Shown piece by piece: positions 1-8,308 of a DNA stretch of 64,000 nt. Position numbers and translations under genes: made by a program. The stretch is from Imhoffiella purpurea (GTDB lineage Bacteria; Pseudomonadota; Gammaproteobacteria; Chromatiales; Chromatiaceae), in NCBI RefSeq assembly GCF_000585215.1, contig NZ_AONC01000002.1, forward strand, positions 62,001 to 126,000, read 5' to 3'. Every line of letters begins with the position of its first letter. The stretch's first letter is position 1. Under the pieces are notes generated by a model. That model did no database searches. It was not told where the DNA came from and worked only from the letters and a program-made list of their open reading frames with translations.

Positions 1-1535
1 TCAGAGGCCGGACCGAAGAGTTCCCACTGAACGCCATATTGCAGGCCACCACTGAGGGTGATCTCGACGATGGTCGCCTCGACGAGGACCTGCAATGGAA
101 CGATATCCAGCTGCTTCAAGGCATCCAGGATCTTCTTGTAGTCACGCGGCGATCCCCGGACCAACAAGGAATTGTTCACACCGTCCGCGACGATGCTGAC
201 CTGCGAGCTCATCTGGACCTCGTGCGAGGTGGAGGATCGCTGCGTCCCTCCGGAGAATCCGGTAGAGGTGTTAGATGTGGTGCTACCACTGCTCCCAAAG
301 GTGCTGTCGGTCGCCATGACCGCATTGGCCTTGGAGCCGATGCTGGAGCTGCCGAGGCCGGGGGCCACGCTGCCGACGGAACGGTTGGTCGAGCCGCCGC
401 TGTCTCCGCCGAACAGCTGGGATAGGATTTCGGCGAGCTTCTCCGCATCGCCATGCTTCACCCGATAGACGAACAGACGCTCGGCCGCGTCGCCGCTCGC
501 CTCGGCCATGTCGAGCCGCTCGATCCAGTTGCGCGCCTGCTGGATGTAGCGCTCCTGAGGCGATACCACCAGCAATGCGTTGGCGCTTTCGATCGGTACG
601 AATCGGAACAGGCCCTTCAGCGGATTGCCGCCCTCGTCGGCGAGGAGGCTCTTGAGCTGGTCCTGCACCTCGTTGGCCTTGGCGAACTCCAGCACGAAGA
701 ATCCGACCGAGAGACCGGACATCCAGTCGACGTCGAAGACCCGGATGGTATCCAGCAGATTGCCCATCTCGGAGCTGGTTCCGGCGATCACCAGCAGATT
801 GCGCAGATTGTCGACCCGGATGACGCTCCCCTCGGGAGCCAAAGGCTGGAGGATATTGCTCATCTCCTCGGCACCGATGTAGCGCAAGGGGATGACCTGA
901 ACGCTGTAGCCGTTCGGCAGCGCGCGCGAGGATTCGCCGAGCTGCGGCACCACCTTGCCTTGCATGGCGTTCGCGATCGGAACCACCTCGTAGGTCCCGT
1001 CGTGATAGACGATGGCTGCATTGTTCATGCGCAGCAGGGTTTCCAGGGTCGGAATCAGGTCTTCGCGACGCAATGGGCGTCCGGTCTGCAGGGAGACCAC
1101 GCCCTGCACCGAGGGATGAAGGACATAATTCACCTTCAGCAGATCCCCGAGCACCACCTTGACCACCTCGCGGATATCGGTGCCGTCGAAGTTGAGCGTG
1201 ACGTCTCCAGGCGTCGTATCCACGCTCGGAGGGTTGACCTTGCGCACGAAGGATCCGGTACCCCGCTGCAGCGAATCCACGGCCTTGAGCCCCTTGCCGC
1301 CCTGGTCTCCCAGGGCGATCGTCGTCGCGTCCGTCCCGCCACGCTGCTTCATCTCCTCCAGACGCTTCAGCTGATCGCCGTCGACGATATGGCCCTCGGG
1401 TTTACCGACCCTGAGAGTCGGATCCCAGTCTTTCTGCTCGCACGCGGAGAGACACGGGAGGAGGACGAGCAGCACGATGACTGTCAGCCAGTTTCCAAGC
1501 GGAAGGGGGCGATGGGTATGCAGGTCGGAATACAT
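1..1535 (-). CDS. gspD: Type II secretion secretin GspD (partial, C-terminus outside window)
   Basis: This encodes the outer-membrane secretin channel through which the type II secretion system releases folded proteins. The first 511 residues are visible and run off the left edge. A hydrophobic leader ends in LPCLSAC, a lipobox with Cys32, so the protein is probably a lipoprotein, as XpsD is in Xanthomonas. An N0-like domain follows (about residues 100-180, VTLNFDGTDIREVVKVVLG), then repeated N1-N3 type modules. A Ser/Gly/Thr-rich linker lies near residues 370-425, and VPLQVLVEATIVEI leads into the secretin core. The ATG at 1535 lies 41 bp after gspN with no strong Shine-Dalgarno, but no other in-frame start lies just upstream. 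It is the last gene of the gspE-to-gspD operon. Confidence 0.93.
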   Translation of the reverse strand, partial: MYSDLHTHRPLPLGNWLTVIVLLVLLPCLSACEQKDWDPTLRVGKPEGHIVDGDQLKRLEEMKQRGGTDATTIALGDQGGKGLKAVDSLQRGTGSFVRKVNPPSVDTTPGDVTLNFDGTDIREVVKVVLGDLLKVNYVLHPSVQGVVSLQTGRPLRREDLIPTLETLLRMNNAAIVYHDGTYEVVPIANAMQGKVVPQLGESSRALPNGYSVQVIPLRYIGAEEMSNILQPLAPEGSVIRVDNLRNLLVIAGTSSEMGNLLDTIRVFDVDWMSGLSVGFFVLEFAKANEVQDQLKSLLADEGGNPLKGLFRFVPIESANALLVVSPQERYIQQARNWIERLDMAEASGDAAERLFVYRVKHGDAEKLAEILSQLFGGDSGGSTNRSVGSVAPGLGSSSIGSKANAVMATDSTFGSSGSTTSNTSTGFSGGTQRSSTSHEVQMSSQVSIVADGVNNSLLVRGSPRDYKKILDALKQLDIVPLQVLVEATIVEITLSGGLQYGVQWELFGPAS

Positions 1536-1576
1536 GGTGACTCGATTGGAGCGGTGCGTGAACGACGACCGATGGA

Positions 1577-2188
1577 TCATTTCCGAGAGGGCATGTCCGG
1601 GCGCTTCCTCGCCCTGATTGGACGCGGACGCTGCTTGGCAGGAACGGTGGTGGTCGAAGAGGGCGGTGTCTTGGAATAGTCGCGCAATATTAGCGCATGC
1701 CGCTCACCCTGTCGCTCCAGCAGTACCCGATCCTCCTGGATCTCGCGAACCGACCAGCCGGCATAGTCATCGCCGATCCGTAGACGCTGAAGCTTGGGCT
1801 GCGCCGGATCCTTGATCCAGGCCGATGTGAGCGACGGCGTGATGAGCACGGCGGTCAGGTCGAGATTACCGAGCTCCAGGCTCATATCCGGCCCGGAAGG
1901 GGCCTCCGACTCCGGATCGTCCGGGGGAAGCGGACGGCGATCGGGACGGAACAAGGGTCGCTCCATGACGATCGCATAGTGTTCCTTGTCGTCCAGGTAG
2001 CTCAATCGATCGATCAGCGACGGATCCGTGCTCGTCGAGGAGTCCGGAGCCGCGACAGGAACCCGGGACTCGCCTTCGCTGGGCTCAGATGCCGGCGGAG
2101 GCCAGGATCGCCATTGCAGGACCAGAATCCCCAACAGCAGGAATAGGAAGGCACCGGGGATGGAGATACCAGGAATCGACTTGATCAA
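1577..2188 (-). CDS. gspN: Type II secretion GspN/GspC-like inner-membrane protein (HR domain)
   Basis: This 203-residue protein has a short cytoplasmic tail and one membrane helix (GAFLFLLLGILVL, about residues 12-24). A Pro/Ser-rich periplasmic linker follows, then a homology-region domain (about residues 110-170, including LTAVLITPSLTSAWIKD and GDDYAGWSVREI). In the family this domain contacts the secretin N0 domain and links it to the inner-membrane platform. The position between gspM and gspD matches XpsN of Xanthomonas, the equivalent of GspC, so the N name reflects gene order. The start overlaps the end of gspM by 4 bp (ATGA), implying coupled translation. The C-terminal tail is short and basic, and no PDZ domain is visible. 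Confidence 0.82.
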   Translation of the reverse strand: MIKSIPGISIPGAFLFLLLGILVLQWRSWPPPASEPSEGESRVPVAAPDSSTSTDPSLIDRLSYLDDKEHYAIVMERPLFRPDRRPLPPDDPESEAPSGPDMSLELGNLDLTAVLITPSLTSAWIKDPAQPKLQRLRIGDDYAGWSVREIQEDRVLLERQGERHALILRDYSKTPPSSTTTVPAKQRPRPIRARKRPDMPSRK

Positions 2189-2799
2189 GATTCGCTCCCC
2201 AGGGTAAATCCGAAGATATCCAGTCTCACCGTCAGCTCGTCGCGGTTCATGGGCGGCCTACGCACCGGAAGTCTCGCGTTGTTTTGGTTCACCACGATGG
2301 GACGCGCCGAGGAGCGGATCGACATGCGTTCGATGAAGAGAAAGGGCCTGGCCTGTTCGATCTGATAGAGAATCGTCAGCAAGGCATCCGTCGATCCCTG
2401 GATCTGGGTGCGCACGCTGATGCGTGCCGGCGAGCTCGCCTGGTCCTGCTGGTTCAGCAGCTGAGTGCTGACGAGACGCCCCTGGGCCGTGTTGACGATG
2501 TCCTGGACCAGAGACTGGAGCTGGGCTCCAGCGAGCGACTTGGTCGGGGCATTGAAATAGAATGCCTTGTAGCTGTCGTTGTTGCGGACCTTCTGAAGTT
2601 CGGATTCCAGCGCGGGACGGGACTGGAGGATGCGCCGATAGCGGACCAGCTGGTCTTGCGTGCCGGAGATCCGCTCGTTCAGATCGGCGTTGCCATCGGC
2701 CCATGGCAGAAGGATTCCGCCAAGCATGCCCAGCAGCACGGCGACACCGCTCAGCCAGACGATCAGGCAAAAGGTCTTGGGCTTCGACACGGCCCTCAC
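2185..2799 (-). CDS. gspM: Type II secretion assembly-platform protein GspM
   Basis: The 204-residue protein has one N-terminal membrane helix (about residues 10-32, IVWLSGVAVLLGMLGGILL). A coiled-coil-like stretch (about 38-75) follows, then a periplasmic ferredoxin-like domain of the short GspM subtype. GspM partners GspL in the inner-membrane platform that connects the GspE ATPase to the pseudopilus. It overlaps gspL by 4 bp upstream and gspN by 4 bp downstream, the tight spacing of a coupled operon. The family assignment rests on topology, size and position, because GspM sequences are poorly conserved. No catalytic residues are expected or seen. Confidence 0.83.
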   Translation of the reverse strand: MRAVSKPKTFCLIVWLSGVAVLLGMLGGILLPWADGNADLNERISGTQDQLVRYRRILQSRPALESELQKVRNNDSYKAFYFNAPTKSLAGAQLQSLVQDIVNTAQGRLVSTQLLNQQDQASSPARISVRTQIQGSTDALLTILYQIEQARPFLFIERMSIRSSARPIVVNQNNARLPVRRPPMNRDELTVRLDIFGFTLGSES

Positions 2800-3896
2800 G
2801 GCCCCTCCCTTCGGTTGAAGCTGAAAGAGATGTAGAAGCGTTCCTTGCCCGTCCGAGCGATCTGGGTGACGGGGGACTTGAAGGACACGTCATCGATGCC
2901 CGGCGTCTGTTCCAGGAGTGCGATCAAGGCGGTCGCCTGCCCCGACTCGCCACGCAGGTCGACCTGACCATCATTGAACTCGAGATTCTGGATCCAGGTA
3001 TCGTCCGGCAGACGATCGGTGAGCTCGCGCAGGAGCTCGAGAATGGGCGGCTGATCGACCTTGCGCTGCAACACGGCGGTGCTTCCCTCGCGGGCGCGCT
3101 CCAATTCCTGGCGCAGTTCGTCCACCGCGACCGCCTGGCTGCGCGCACGCTTGAGCTCGGTCTCCAGGTCTTCGAGGACACGCGATTTCTGCCAGATCGG
3201 GGTCGCCATGGCCACCGCGGTCGAGAGGATGACCAGGATCCAGAGGACCATACCGAGACCGATATGCAATCTTCGCCTGCGCGGTCGCTGATCGGGTGGA
3301 AGCAGATTGGCCCGTGGCCAGGACCCGACCCAATGGATTCTGTCGACGGCGGCGCCGAGATCCGAGAAGCGCTGGATCCAAGGTTCGAGGATATCACGTC
3401 TGCAAATGGCCAATTCCAGCGACAATTTCTCGCTGTGCCTGGCGTTGCCTTGCGAGACGAAATCGAACATCACCTCGTCGGCCCGGAAGGGCGAGAGGCG
3501 ATCCAATTCGTATCGGATCACCTGAGCCAGATTGGTCTTGACCTGCGAGGGGAAGGACACCGGCCGCAGGAGGACGGCCGATTTCGGCAGCACCAGTTCG
3601 ATGGTGGAGGACTGTTCCTTGGCCAATTCGTAGAAGGAGGACGGCAGCCCCACGGGACCCTCGAGTGCGATATCGCCCAGATAGTCCCGTTGGTGACCGA
3701 TGAGCTGGCTCACCCGCGCCATGTCGCCGGCCAGTTCCAAGACCAGGCGCCGATGTCTGCGCGCCAGGGCGTCCCGTGCCGCCACGGGCAGACAGCCGAA
3801 CAAGCGCTCGCCGAGCACCTCCGAGGAGCCGAGCGGAATGGGCGCCGAGCGGGAGAGCCCGCCAACGAGCTGGTTCAGACGATCTGTGAAGGCCAT
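2796..3896 (-). CDS. gspL: Type II secretion GspL, PilN-type
   Basis: This 366-residue protein has an actin-like cytoplasmic half (about residues 1-215), one membrane helix (VLWILVILSTAVAMATPIW, about 230-250), a coiled coil and a PilN-like periplasmic domain ending in FYISFSFNRR. In the platform GspL recruits the GspE ATPase to the membrane. The frame stays open upstream into gspK, but the ATG at 3896 (MAFTDRLNQLVGG) gives the family-like N-terminus. This leaves 137 bp between gspK and gspL (3897-4033), the largest gap in an otherwise packed cluster. I see no promoter or hairpin there. An earlier non-ATG start is possible, as the Shine-Dalgarno before 3896 is weak. Confidence 0.82.
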   Translation of the reverse strand: MAFTDRLNQLVGGLSRSAPIPLGSSEVLGERLFGCLPVAARDALARRHRRLVLELAGDMARVSQLIGHQRDYLGDIALEGPVGLPSSFYELAKEQSSTIELVLPKSAVLLRPVSFPSQVKTNLAQVIRYELDRLSPFRADEVMFDFVSQGNARHSEKLSLELAICRRDILEPWIQRFSDLGAAVDRIHWVGSWPRANLLPPDQRPRRRRLHIGLGMVLWILVILSTAVAMATPIWQKSRVLEDLETELKRARSQAVAVDELRQELERAREGSTAVLQRKVDQPPILELLRELTDRLPDDTWIQNLEFNDGQVDLRGESGQATALIALLEQTPGIDDVSFKSPVTQIARTGKERFYISFSFNRREGP

Positions 3897-4033
3897 CTCT
3901 AAGGTTGCATTCCAGTGGCCGGCCGTTGACCGGAGTTGATCCTGACGCGATTCAGTCTGAACGAAAAGGTGCAAAAAGAAGGATATCGAGCAGATCGGCG
4001 TCCAGTGTAAATCCGAGATCCAGCCGAAACCAG

Positions 4034-4963
4034 CTAGCCCTGGTCCGAAGGGGCCGCATTCGGCTGCCGACGATCCAGTCCGTAGCGTCGCCAATGTACG
4101 TAATAGGGAGGCTTCTGTCCGGGAGTCAGCTCGAACAGCGCCTCCATGGTCCGACCGGGCCGCCCTGCCGAGTTTTCCTCGATACGCACCCGATACAGCG
4201 GGCCGCCTCGATTGCGGGTCTTGGGGGCCTCGGCCCCCGGCACCGTCGGCAGGTCGCGCTTCTCGACCTCCTCGATCGCCTCTTCGAGCGAGAGGTCTCG
4301 CAGGGTTGCAAGCACCTCGGGCGCGGCGAAATCCTCATCGACCGAGCCACCGCTCGTATAGACGGTCACCAGCGGAGCTAGCCTGCGGTAGATCTCGCCG
4401 GTCATCCCCATGACCTGATGCAGTTCCTCCACCGAGTCGAAGAATGCGTCCTTGGCTCCGAGCGAGCGACCCTCGGCCATGTAGTCGTCGTCCTCGGCCC
4501 CATCGAGCTGAACCAGATCGTCCTCGTCGCGCCAGTCGGCGATGGCCGCGGCGATCGCATCCCCTTCTTCCGCCCCGACGCCGAGCAACCCCAGCAAGGT
4601 GCGCAGCTCATCCGGCTGGGCCTGATTCAGGTTGATTCGGGACGACTCGTTCGAAACCCGAATGATCAGGTTCTCGCCAGCAAAACTCCACATCCGAGGG
4701 ACGTCGTTGGGCAGCCAGACGGTGGGGGATTCCTGCTCCCCGTCGGTTTCGGAATCCTGTGGCTCCGACATGAAGGACAAGGCCGTATAGGCGATGGCGG
4801 CATCGGCCAGCGCGTGGAAGCGGGCCGTGGAGATGGCATTGTCGGTCAGGGAGGTCTCGGTTCTCTGGGTCGCGGTCATGCCCAGGGCCATGACGGTCAG
4901 CAGGGTCAGTACCCACATGACGAGGACCAGTGCAATGCCGGATTGACGGGCGACCCCGGTCAT
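4034..4963 (-). CDS. gspK: Type II secretion minor pseudopilin GspK
   Basis: GspK is the tip minor pseudopilin. The start ATG at 4963 overlaps the gspJ stop in an ATGA. It places a short leader before RQSG-IALVLVMWVLTLL, the prepilin peptidase site followed by the hydrophobic helix. As is usual for GspK, the mature protein lacks Glu at position 5. The helical domains of the family follow (TINLNQAQ-like SSRINLNQAQPDELRTLLGL, about residues 105-125), with acidic patches that in relatives bind calcium. At 309 residues it is typical in length. With GspI and GspJ it forms the tip complex that starts pseudopilus assembly. Confidence 0.9.
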   Translation of the reverse strand: MTGVARQSGIALVLVMWVLTLLTVMALGMTATQRTETSLTDNAISTARFHALADAAIAYTALSFMSEPQDSETDGEQESPTVWLPNDVPRMWSFAGENLIIRVSNESSRINLNQAQPDELRTLLGLLGVGAEEGDAIAAAIADWRDEDDLVQLDGAEDDDYMAEGRSLGAKDAFFDSVEELHQVMGMTGEIYRRLAPLVTVYTSGGSVDEDFAAPEVLATLRDLSLEEAIEEVEKRDLPTVPGAEAPKTRNRGGPLYRVRIEENSAGRPGRTMEALFELTPGQKPPYYVHWRRYGLDRRQPNAAPSDQG

Positions 4964-5664
4964 CGGCGCACCGGCAGATCGACGAAGAGGTCCGGCCAGG
5001 TCTGGGTCTGGGACCATAGACGAATGCGGATCACGAACGGCCATTGAGTCTGCTTCATCCATTCCTCGTGCCATTGCGGTTCGCTGTCGCCATCGGCGAG
5101 TCCGTAATAGGCGATATCCAGAACCTTCACCTGTTCGAGCAGCAGCGTCCGGCCGAAGGCCCCGCCGCCGGCGTCCATGTCCGTTTCGAAGCCGGCGAGC
5201 GACATGCCGCGCTCTCTCTCCAACGGCTCCCAGGGCGGATAATCGTCGCCGCCCGCCAGGACCTCCGGATGGAACAGCCAGCGCGTGAGCACCAGGCTGG
5301 GCCGTTCCCGGTCGTCCTCGAGCGCGAGACGCAGCACATAGATTCCTGGAATGCCGACACGGTCGGACAGTGGAGCCGCGAATTCGATATGTCTCGAATC
5401 GCCGTTGAAGAGCAGGATCTGCTCGCCGTCGAAGGTGGTCGACAGGGTTCGCATCTGGCTCAGGCTGGTTCTCAGAAAGCCATGTGCCAGACGCAGATCC
5501 CCGGTTCGCAGCGCGGCGGCGTCCACCGCCTCCCAGGCGCGCGATCCGAGCCTCAGACCGGAAAAGAGCAGCAGGGTGATGAGACCGATGATGGCGAGCG
5601 CGATCAGCAGTTCGACCAGGGTGAAGCCCTGGTTCGGCGAACGATGAACGGCGATGGAGCGCAT
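4960..5664 (-). CDS. gspJ: Type II secretion minor pseudopilin GspJ
   Basis: This 234-residue minor pseudopilin carries a clear type IV prepilin motif, NQG-FTLVELLIALAI, at residues 11-26. The peptidase would cut after Gly, leaving Phe1 and Glu5 of the mature protein. A soluble beta-rich domain follows, with an acidic and tryptophan-rich C-terminus. In the family GspJ joins GspI and GspK in the tip of the pseudopilus. It lies one base after gspI and overlaps gspK by 4 bp, so the minor pseudopilins appear to be made in a fixed ratio through coupled translation. The product name is secure from motif, size and order. Confidence 0.9.
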   Translation of the reverse strand: MRSIAVHRSPNQGFTLVELLIALAIIGLITLLLFSGLRLGSRAWEAVDAAALRTGDLRLAHGFLRTSLSQMRTLSTTFDGEQILLFNGDSRHIEFAAPLSDRVGIPGIYVLRLALEDDRERPSLVLTRWLFHPEVLAGGDDYPPWEPLERERGMSLAGFETDMDAGGGAFGRTLLLEQVKVLDIAYYGLADGDSEPQWHEEWMKQTQWPFVIRIRLWSQTQTWPDLFVDLPVRR

Positions 5665-5665
5665 C

Positions 5666-6058
5666 TCAGAGTTTCTCGCCGAGCCTGAGGGTCGAGAGCG
5701 TCAGATGACGCGTGCGGCCCGCATCGTCCCAGATCACGGTCGCATTGACCCGATAGGGAGTCGCCGGCGGCTCGAAGAATGCCTCCTCGTTGAATTCGAC
5801 CCGCACGATGGTGACCTCCCAGTCGAATCCGTCCTCCGATCGGTCCGAGACCGCACCCTCGAGGAGCGGAATATCCACGTCCACGTCGTTCAGGAGCGAT
5901 TCGGCGAGCGAGGCCGCCTGAACGTACTGCGATGTGGTCGCCGCAGTCAGGGTCGCGCGCGAGAAGATCTGCAGCAGGACCCCCAGCGAAATCGCCAGAA
6001 TGGCGAAGGCGACCAAGACCTCCAACAGTGAGAAGCCCCGTTGCCTGGACCCGGTCAT
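5666..6058 (-). CDS. gspI: Type II secretion minor pseudopilin GspI
   Basis: This 130-residue minor pseudopilin has the prepilin peptidase motif RQRG-FSLLEVLVAFAI at residues 5-20, with the conserved Glu at mature position 5. A compact beta-sheet domain follows. In known systems GspI is the hub of the GspI-J-K tip complex. The start overlaps the end of gspH by 4 bp (ATGA) and the stop is 1 bp before gspJ. The length is normal for the family and no truncation or frame change is visible. Confidence 0.9.
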   Translation of the reverse strand: MTGSRQRGFSLLEVLVAFAILAISLGVLLQIFSRATLTAATTSQYVQAASLAESLLNDVDVDIPLLEGAVSDRSEDGFDWEVTIVRVEFNEEAFFEPPATPYRVNATVIWDDAGRTRHLTLSTLRLGEKL

Positions 6059-6507
6059 GGCTCTTCCCAGGGCGTGAGCTGTATCCGCCCGGTCAGCCAG
6101 GTGACCCCGACCTGATAGCCGTGGTTCCCGTTCAGGATCAGGATCCGGCCGCCGGTCGAGCTGCCGTCCGGGAAGAAGCGGATCCTGCCCCGCTGGTCGT
6201 CGATCATCTCGCTGCTGGCGGCCTCGAGCCGGAGTGAGAGCCCCTTGGGCAGGACGAGGCTGCGATAACCGGGCAGATCGAGCCGATGGTGCTCCAGATC
6301 GACGGTCAAAGCCGCGTCCGCGCCCTGACGTATGGCCGATTCTCTGGCCATACGCAAGGTCGACGCGGTGCGGCGCGCGGCCGACTTCATCTCGAGGCCG
6401 GGCAGGGCCGCCGAGAAGAGCGACGGGGTCGCGGCCATCACCAGTGCCGCGATGACCATCACGACCAGCAGTTCGACGAGGGTGAAGCCTCGACCGGAAG
6501 CGCGCAC
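6055..6507 (-). CDS. gspH: Type II secretion minor pseudopilin GspH
   Basis: This 150-residue pseudopilin has GRG-FTLVELLVVMVI at residues 5-20, giving a very short leader and Glu5 in the mature helix. The C-terminal beta domain ends with the GspH-like pattern of a hydrophobic strand and a short basic turn (LTGRIQLTPWEEP). GspH sits between the major pseudopilin GspG and the tip complex. It begins 21 bp after gspG and overlaps gspI by 4 bp. Order, motif and length agree, and fimbrial pilins such as FimT are excluded by the operon context. Confidence 0.88.
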   Translation of the reverse strand: MRASGRGFTLVELLVVMVIAALVMAATPSLFSAALPGLEMKSAARRTASTLRMARESAIRQGADAALTVDLEHHRLDLPGYRSLVLPKGLSLRLEAASSEMIDDQRGRIRFFPDGSSTGGRILILNGNHGYQVGVTWLTGRIQLTPWEEP

Positions 6508-6528
6508 CTCAGTGCATCCCCGGAACCG

Positions 6529-6957
6529 TCACTCCCAGCTGGCGATGTCGGCGTTCTCGCCCTCGCCGCCCTCGCGGTTGTCGGCGCCGAGCGACCAGAG
6601 ATCGAAACTGCCGTGCTCGCCCGGGAAACGGTACTGATACTCGAAGCCCCAGGGATCCTTGGGAACCTCGCCCTTTTTCAGATAGGGACCGTTCCAGTTG
6701 CTCTGGTTGCCTGGGTTCTCGACCAGCGCCTTGAGGCCCTCCGACTCGGTGGGGTAACGGCCGAGCTCCAGACGGTAGAGATCCAGCGTCGACGACAGAT
6801 CCTCGATCTGCAGCTTGGCGGTCTTGGATTTCGACGAGCCGAGGAACTTCATGACCTGAGGACCGACCAGACCGGCCAGCAGACCCAGGATGGCCAGTAC
6901 CACGAGCAGTTCGACCAGGGTGAAACCCTTGCTGCGACGAGCGTTGTTTGTGCGCAT
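6529..6957 (-). CDS. gspG: Type II secretion major pseudopilin GspG
   Basis: This is the major pseudopilin, whose polymerisation drives secretion. At 142 residues it has the motif RSKG-FTLVELLVVLAILG (residues 8-24) and a conserved long helix. The C-terminal segment is typical of GspG (about residues 100-142: DPWGFEYQYRFPGEHG, then SLGADNREGGEGENADIASW). In the family that loop binds a structural calcium ion. Two basic residues precede the cleavage site. The gene stands 82 bp downstream of gspF and 21 bp before gspH. It is the best conserved pseudopilin of the set. Confidence 0.95.
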   Translation of the reverse strand: MRTNNARRSKGFTLVELLVVLAILGLLAGLVGPQVMKFLGSSKSKTAKLQIEDLSSTLDLYRLELGRYPTESEGLKALVENPGNQSNWNGPYLKKGEVPKDPWGFEYQYRFPGEHGSFDLWSLGADNREGGEGENADIASWE

Positions 6958-7039
6958 CTTGTTGCCTCGATATCCGTTGATTGCGGGCCGGCATTGTAGG
7001 TTGCCGGCGATTGGCGGCCAAGTGAGGGTCTGATCCGAC

Positions 7040-8248
7040 TCAGAAGACCAGGTCGTTCGCCCCGAGGATGGCCATGAGGATGGAAATGATGATGCCGGCG
7101 ACGATGACGCCGAGACCGATGATCAGCACAGGTTCCAGCAGGGTGAGCATGCTCTGGACGCTGGTTCGGGTCTCGCGGTCGTAGATGGAGGCTACCTTGG
7201 CCAGCATGGCGTCCAGACTGCCCGATTCTTCGCCGACGCGGATCATCTGCAACGCCAGATCGGGAAGCGCCTCCAGACGGGCGAGCGGCGATGCGAGTCC
7301 TCGGCCGTGCTTGAGATCGTCCGCGGCCTCGTTCAAGAGTCCGGAGAGTTTGCGGTTGGAGACGACCTCTTTGGCAAGCGTCAGTGCATTCAGCAGTGGA
7401 AGTCCATTCTTCAGCAGTGTCGAAAGGGTATGGCACAGCCGCGCCGTCTCCATCTTCCAGACGAGATCGCCGAACATGGGCAGTGTCAGCACCCTGGCGT
7501 CGACACGGTCGCGCACGCGCGGATTCTGCAGCCAGCGCTCGATGAGCACGGCGACCAGCGCGACCATGCACAGCATGGCCCACCAGTAGTTGCGGAACAG
7601 ATCGCCGGCCGCCACCACGATCTGGGTCGGCAGCGGCAGCGCCTCGCCCATGTCGTCGAAGAGTACGGTGAACTGGGGCACCACGAACACCAGCAGCATG
7701 ATCACCGAGAGCCCGGAGACGAACAGTAGGATCGAAGGATAGACCAGCGCCGAGGTCACCGTCTGGCGCAATTCGGCGACCCGTTCCAGATAGTCGGCGA
7801 GACGGTCCAGCACCTGATCCAGCGCGCCGCTCGCCTCCCCGGCCCGCACCATGTTGACGTAGAGCCGGGGAAACTGACCGTCCTGCGCCTCCAGCGCGCT
7901 GGAGAAGGTGGCGCCGCCGCGAACCCGTTCCTGCAGATCGCTCAGAACGCGGACGATGTGCTGTTCCTGGGTCAGATCGACCAGGATCTGGAGCGAGCGG
8001 TCGAGCGTCATCCCCGCCTCGAGCAGGGTCGCCAGCTCGCGCGTGAGGATGCCGGTCTCCTTCTGGCTCAGCCGGCGGCGGCGGGTACGCCCGAAACGCG
8101 ACATCAGACTGCGGGTCGTCCGCGTCTCGATCGGAATCAGACCCTCGCCCTGGAGTCGGCGGATCAGGGTCGCCTCGTCGACCGACTCGAGTTCGCCCTC
8201 CACGGCCTCGCCGTCCGGCTTCACCGCCTTATAGAAGAATTTCGGCAT
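7040..8248 (-). CDS. gspF: Type II secretion inner-membrane platform protein GspF
   Basis: GspF is the polytopic core of the assembly platform. The 402-residue protein starts MPKFFYKAVKPDGEAVEGE, the typical beginning. It has two T2SSF helical domains (about residues 70-195 and 272-395), each followed by hydrophobic helices (for example SILLFVSGLSVIMLLVFVVPQF near 170-190 and a C-terminal helix near 370-392). The internal repeats LLEAGMTLDRSLQIL and LLKNGLPLLNALTLA are visible. It lies 60 bp after gspE and transmits ATPase motion to pseudopilin polymerisation. Length and sequence are normal. Confidence 0.95.
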   Translation of the reverse strand: MPKFFYKAVKPDGEAVEGELESVDEATLIRRLQGEGLIPIETRTTRSLMSRFGRTRRRRLSQKETGILTRELATLLEAGMTLDRSLQILVDLTQEQHIVRVLSDLQERVRGGATFSSALEAQDGQFPRLYVNMVRAGEASGALDQVLDRLADYLERVAELRQTVTSALVYPSILLFVSGLSVIMLLVFVVPQFTVLFDDMGEALPLPTQIVVAAGDLFRNYWWAMLCMVALVAVLIERWLQNPRVRDRVDARVLTLPMFGDLVWKMETARLCHTLSTLLKNGLPLLNALTLAKEVVSNRKLSGLLNEAADDLKHGRGLASPLARLEALPDLALQMIRVGEESGSLDAMLAKVASIYDRETRTSVQSMLTLLEPVLIIGLGVIVAGIIISILMAILGANDLVF

Positions 8249-8308
8249 CCCGAATCCCTATCGATGGTGGATCTTCGCGGCCCCTGCGGGCATCGGGTGC
8301 GAACATCG

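Noticed and set aside
453-1679. Long plus-strand open frame of about 408 codons in the gspD region
   Set aside because: It is antisense to gspD and gspN, which match known families. Its composition is that of a GC-rich shadow frame.
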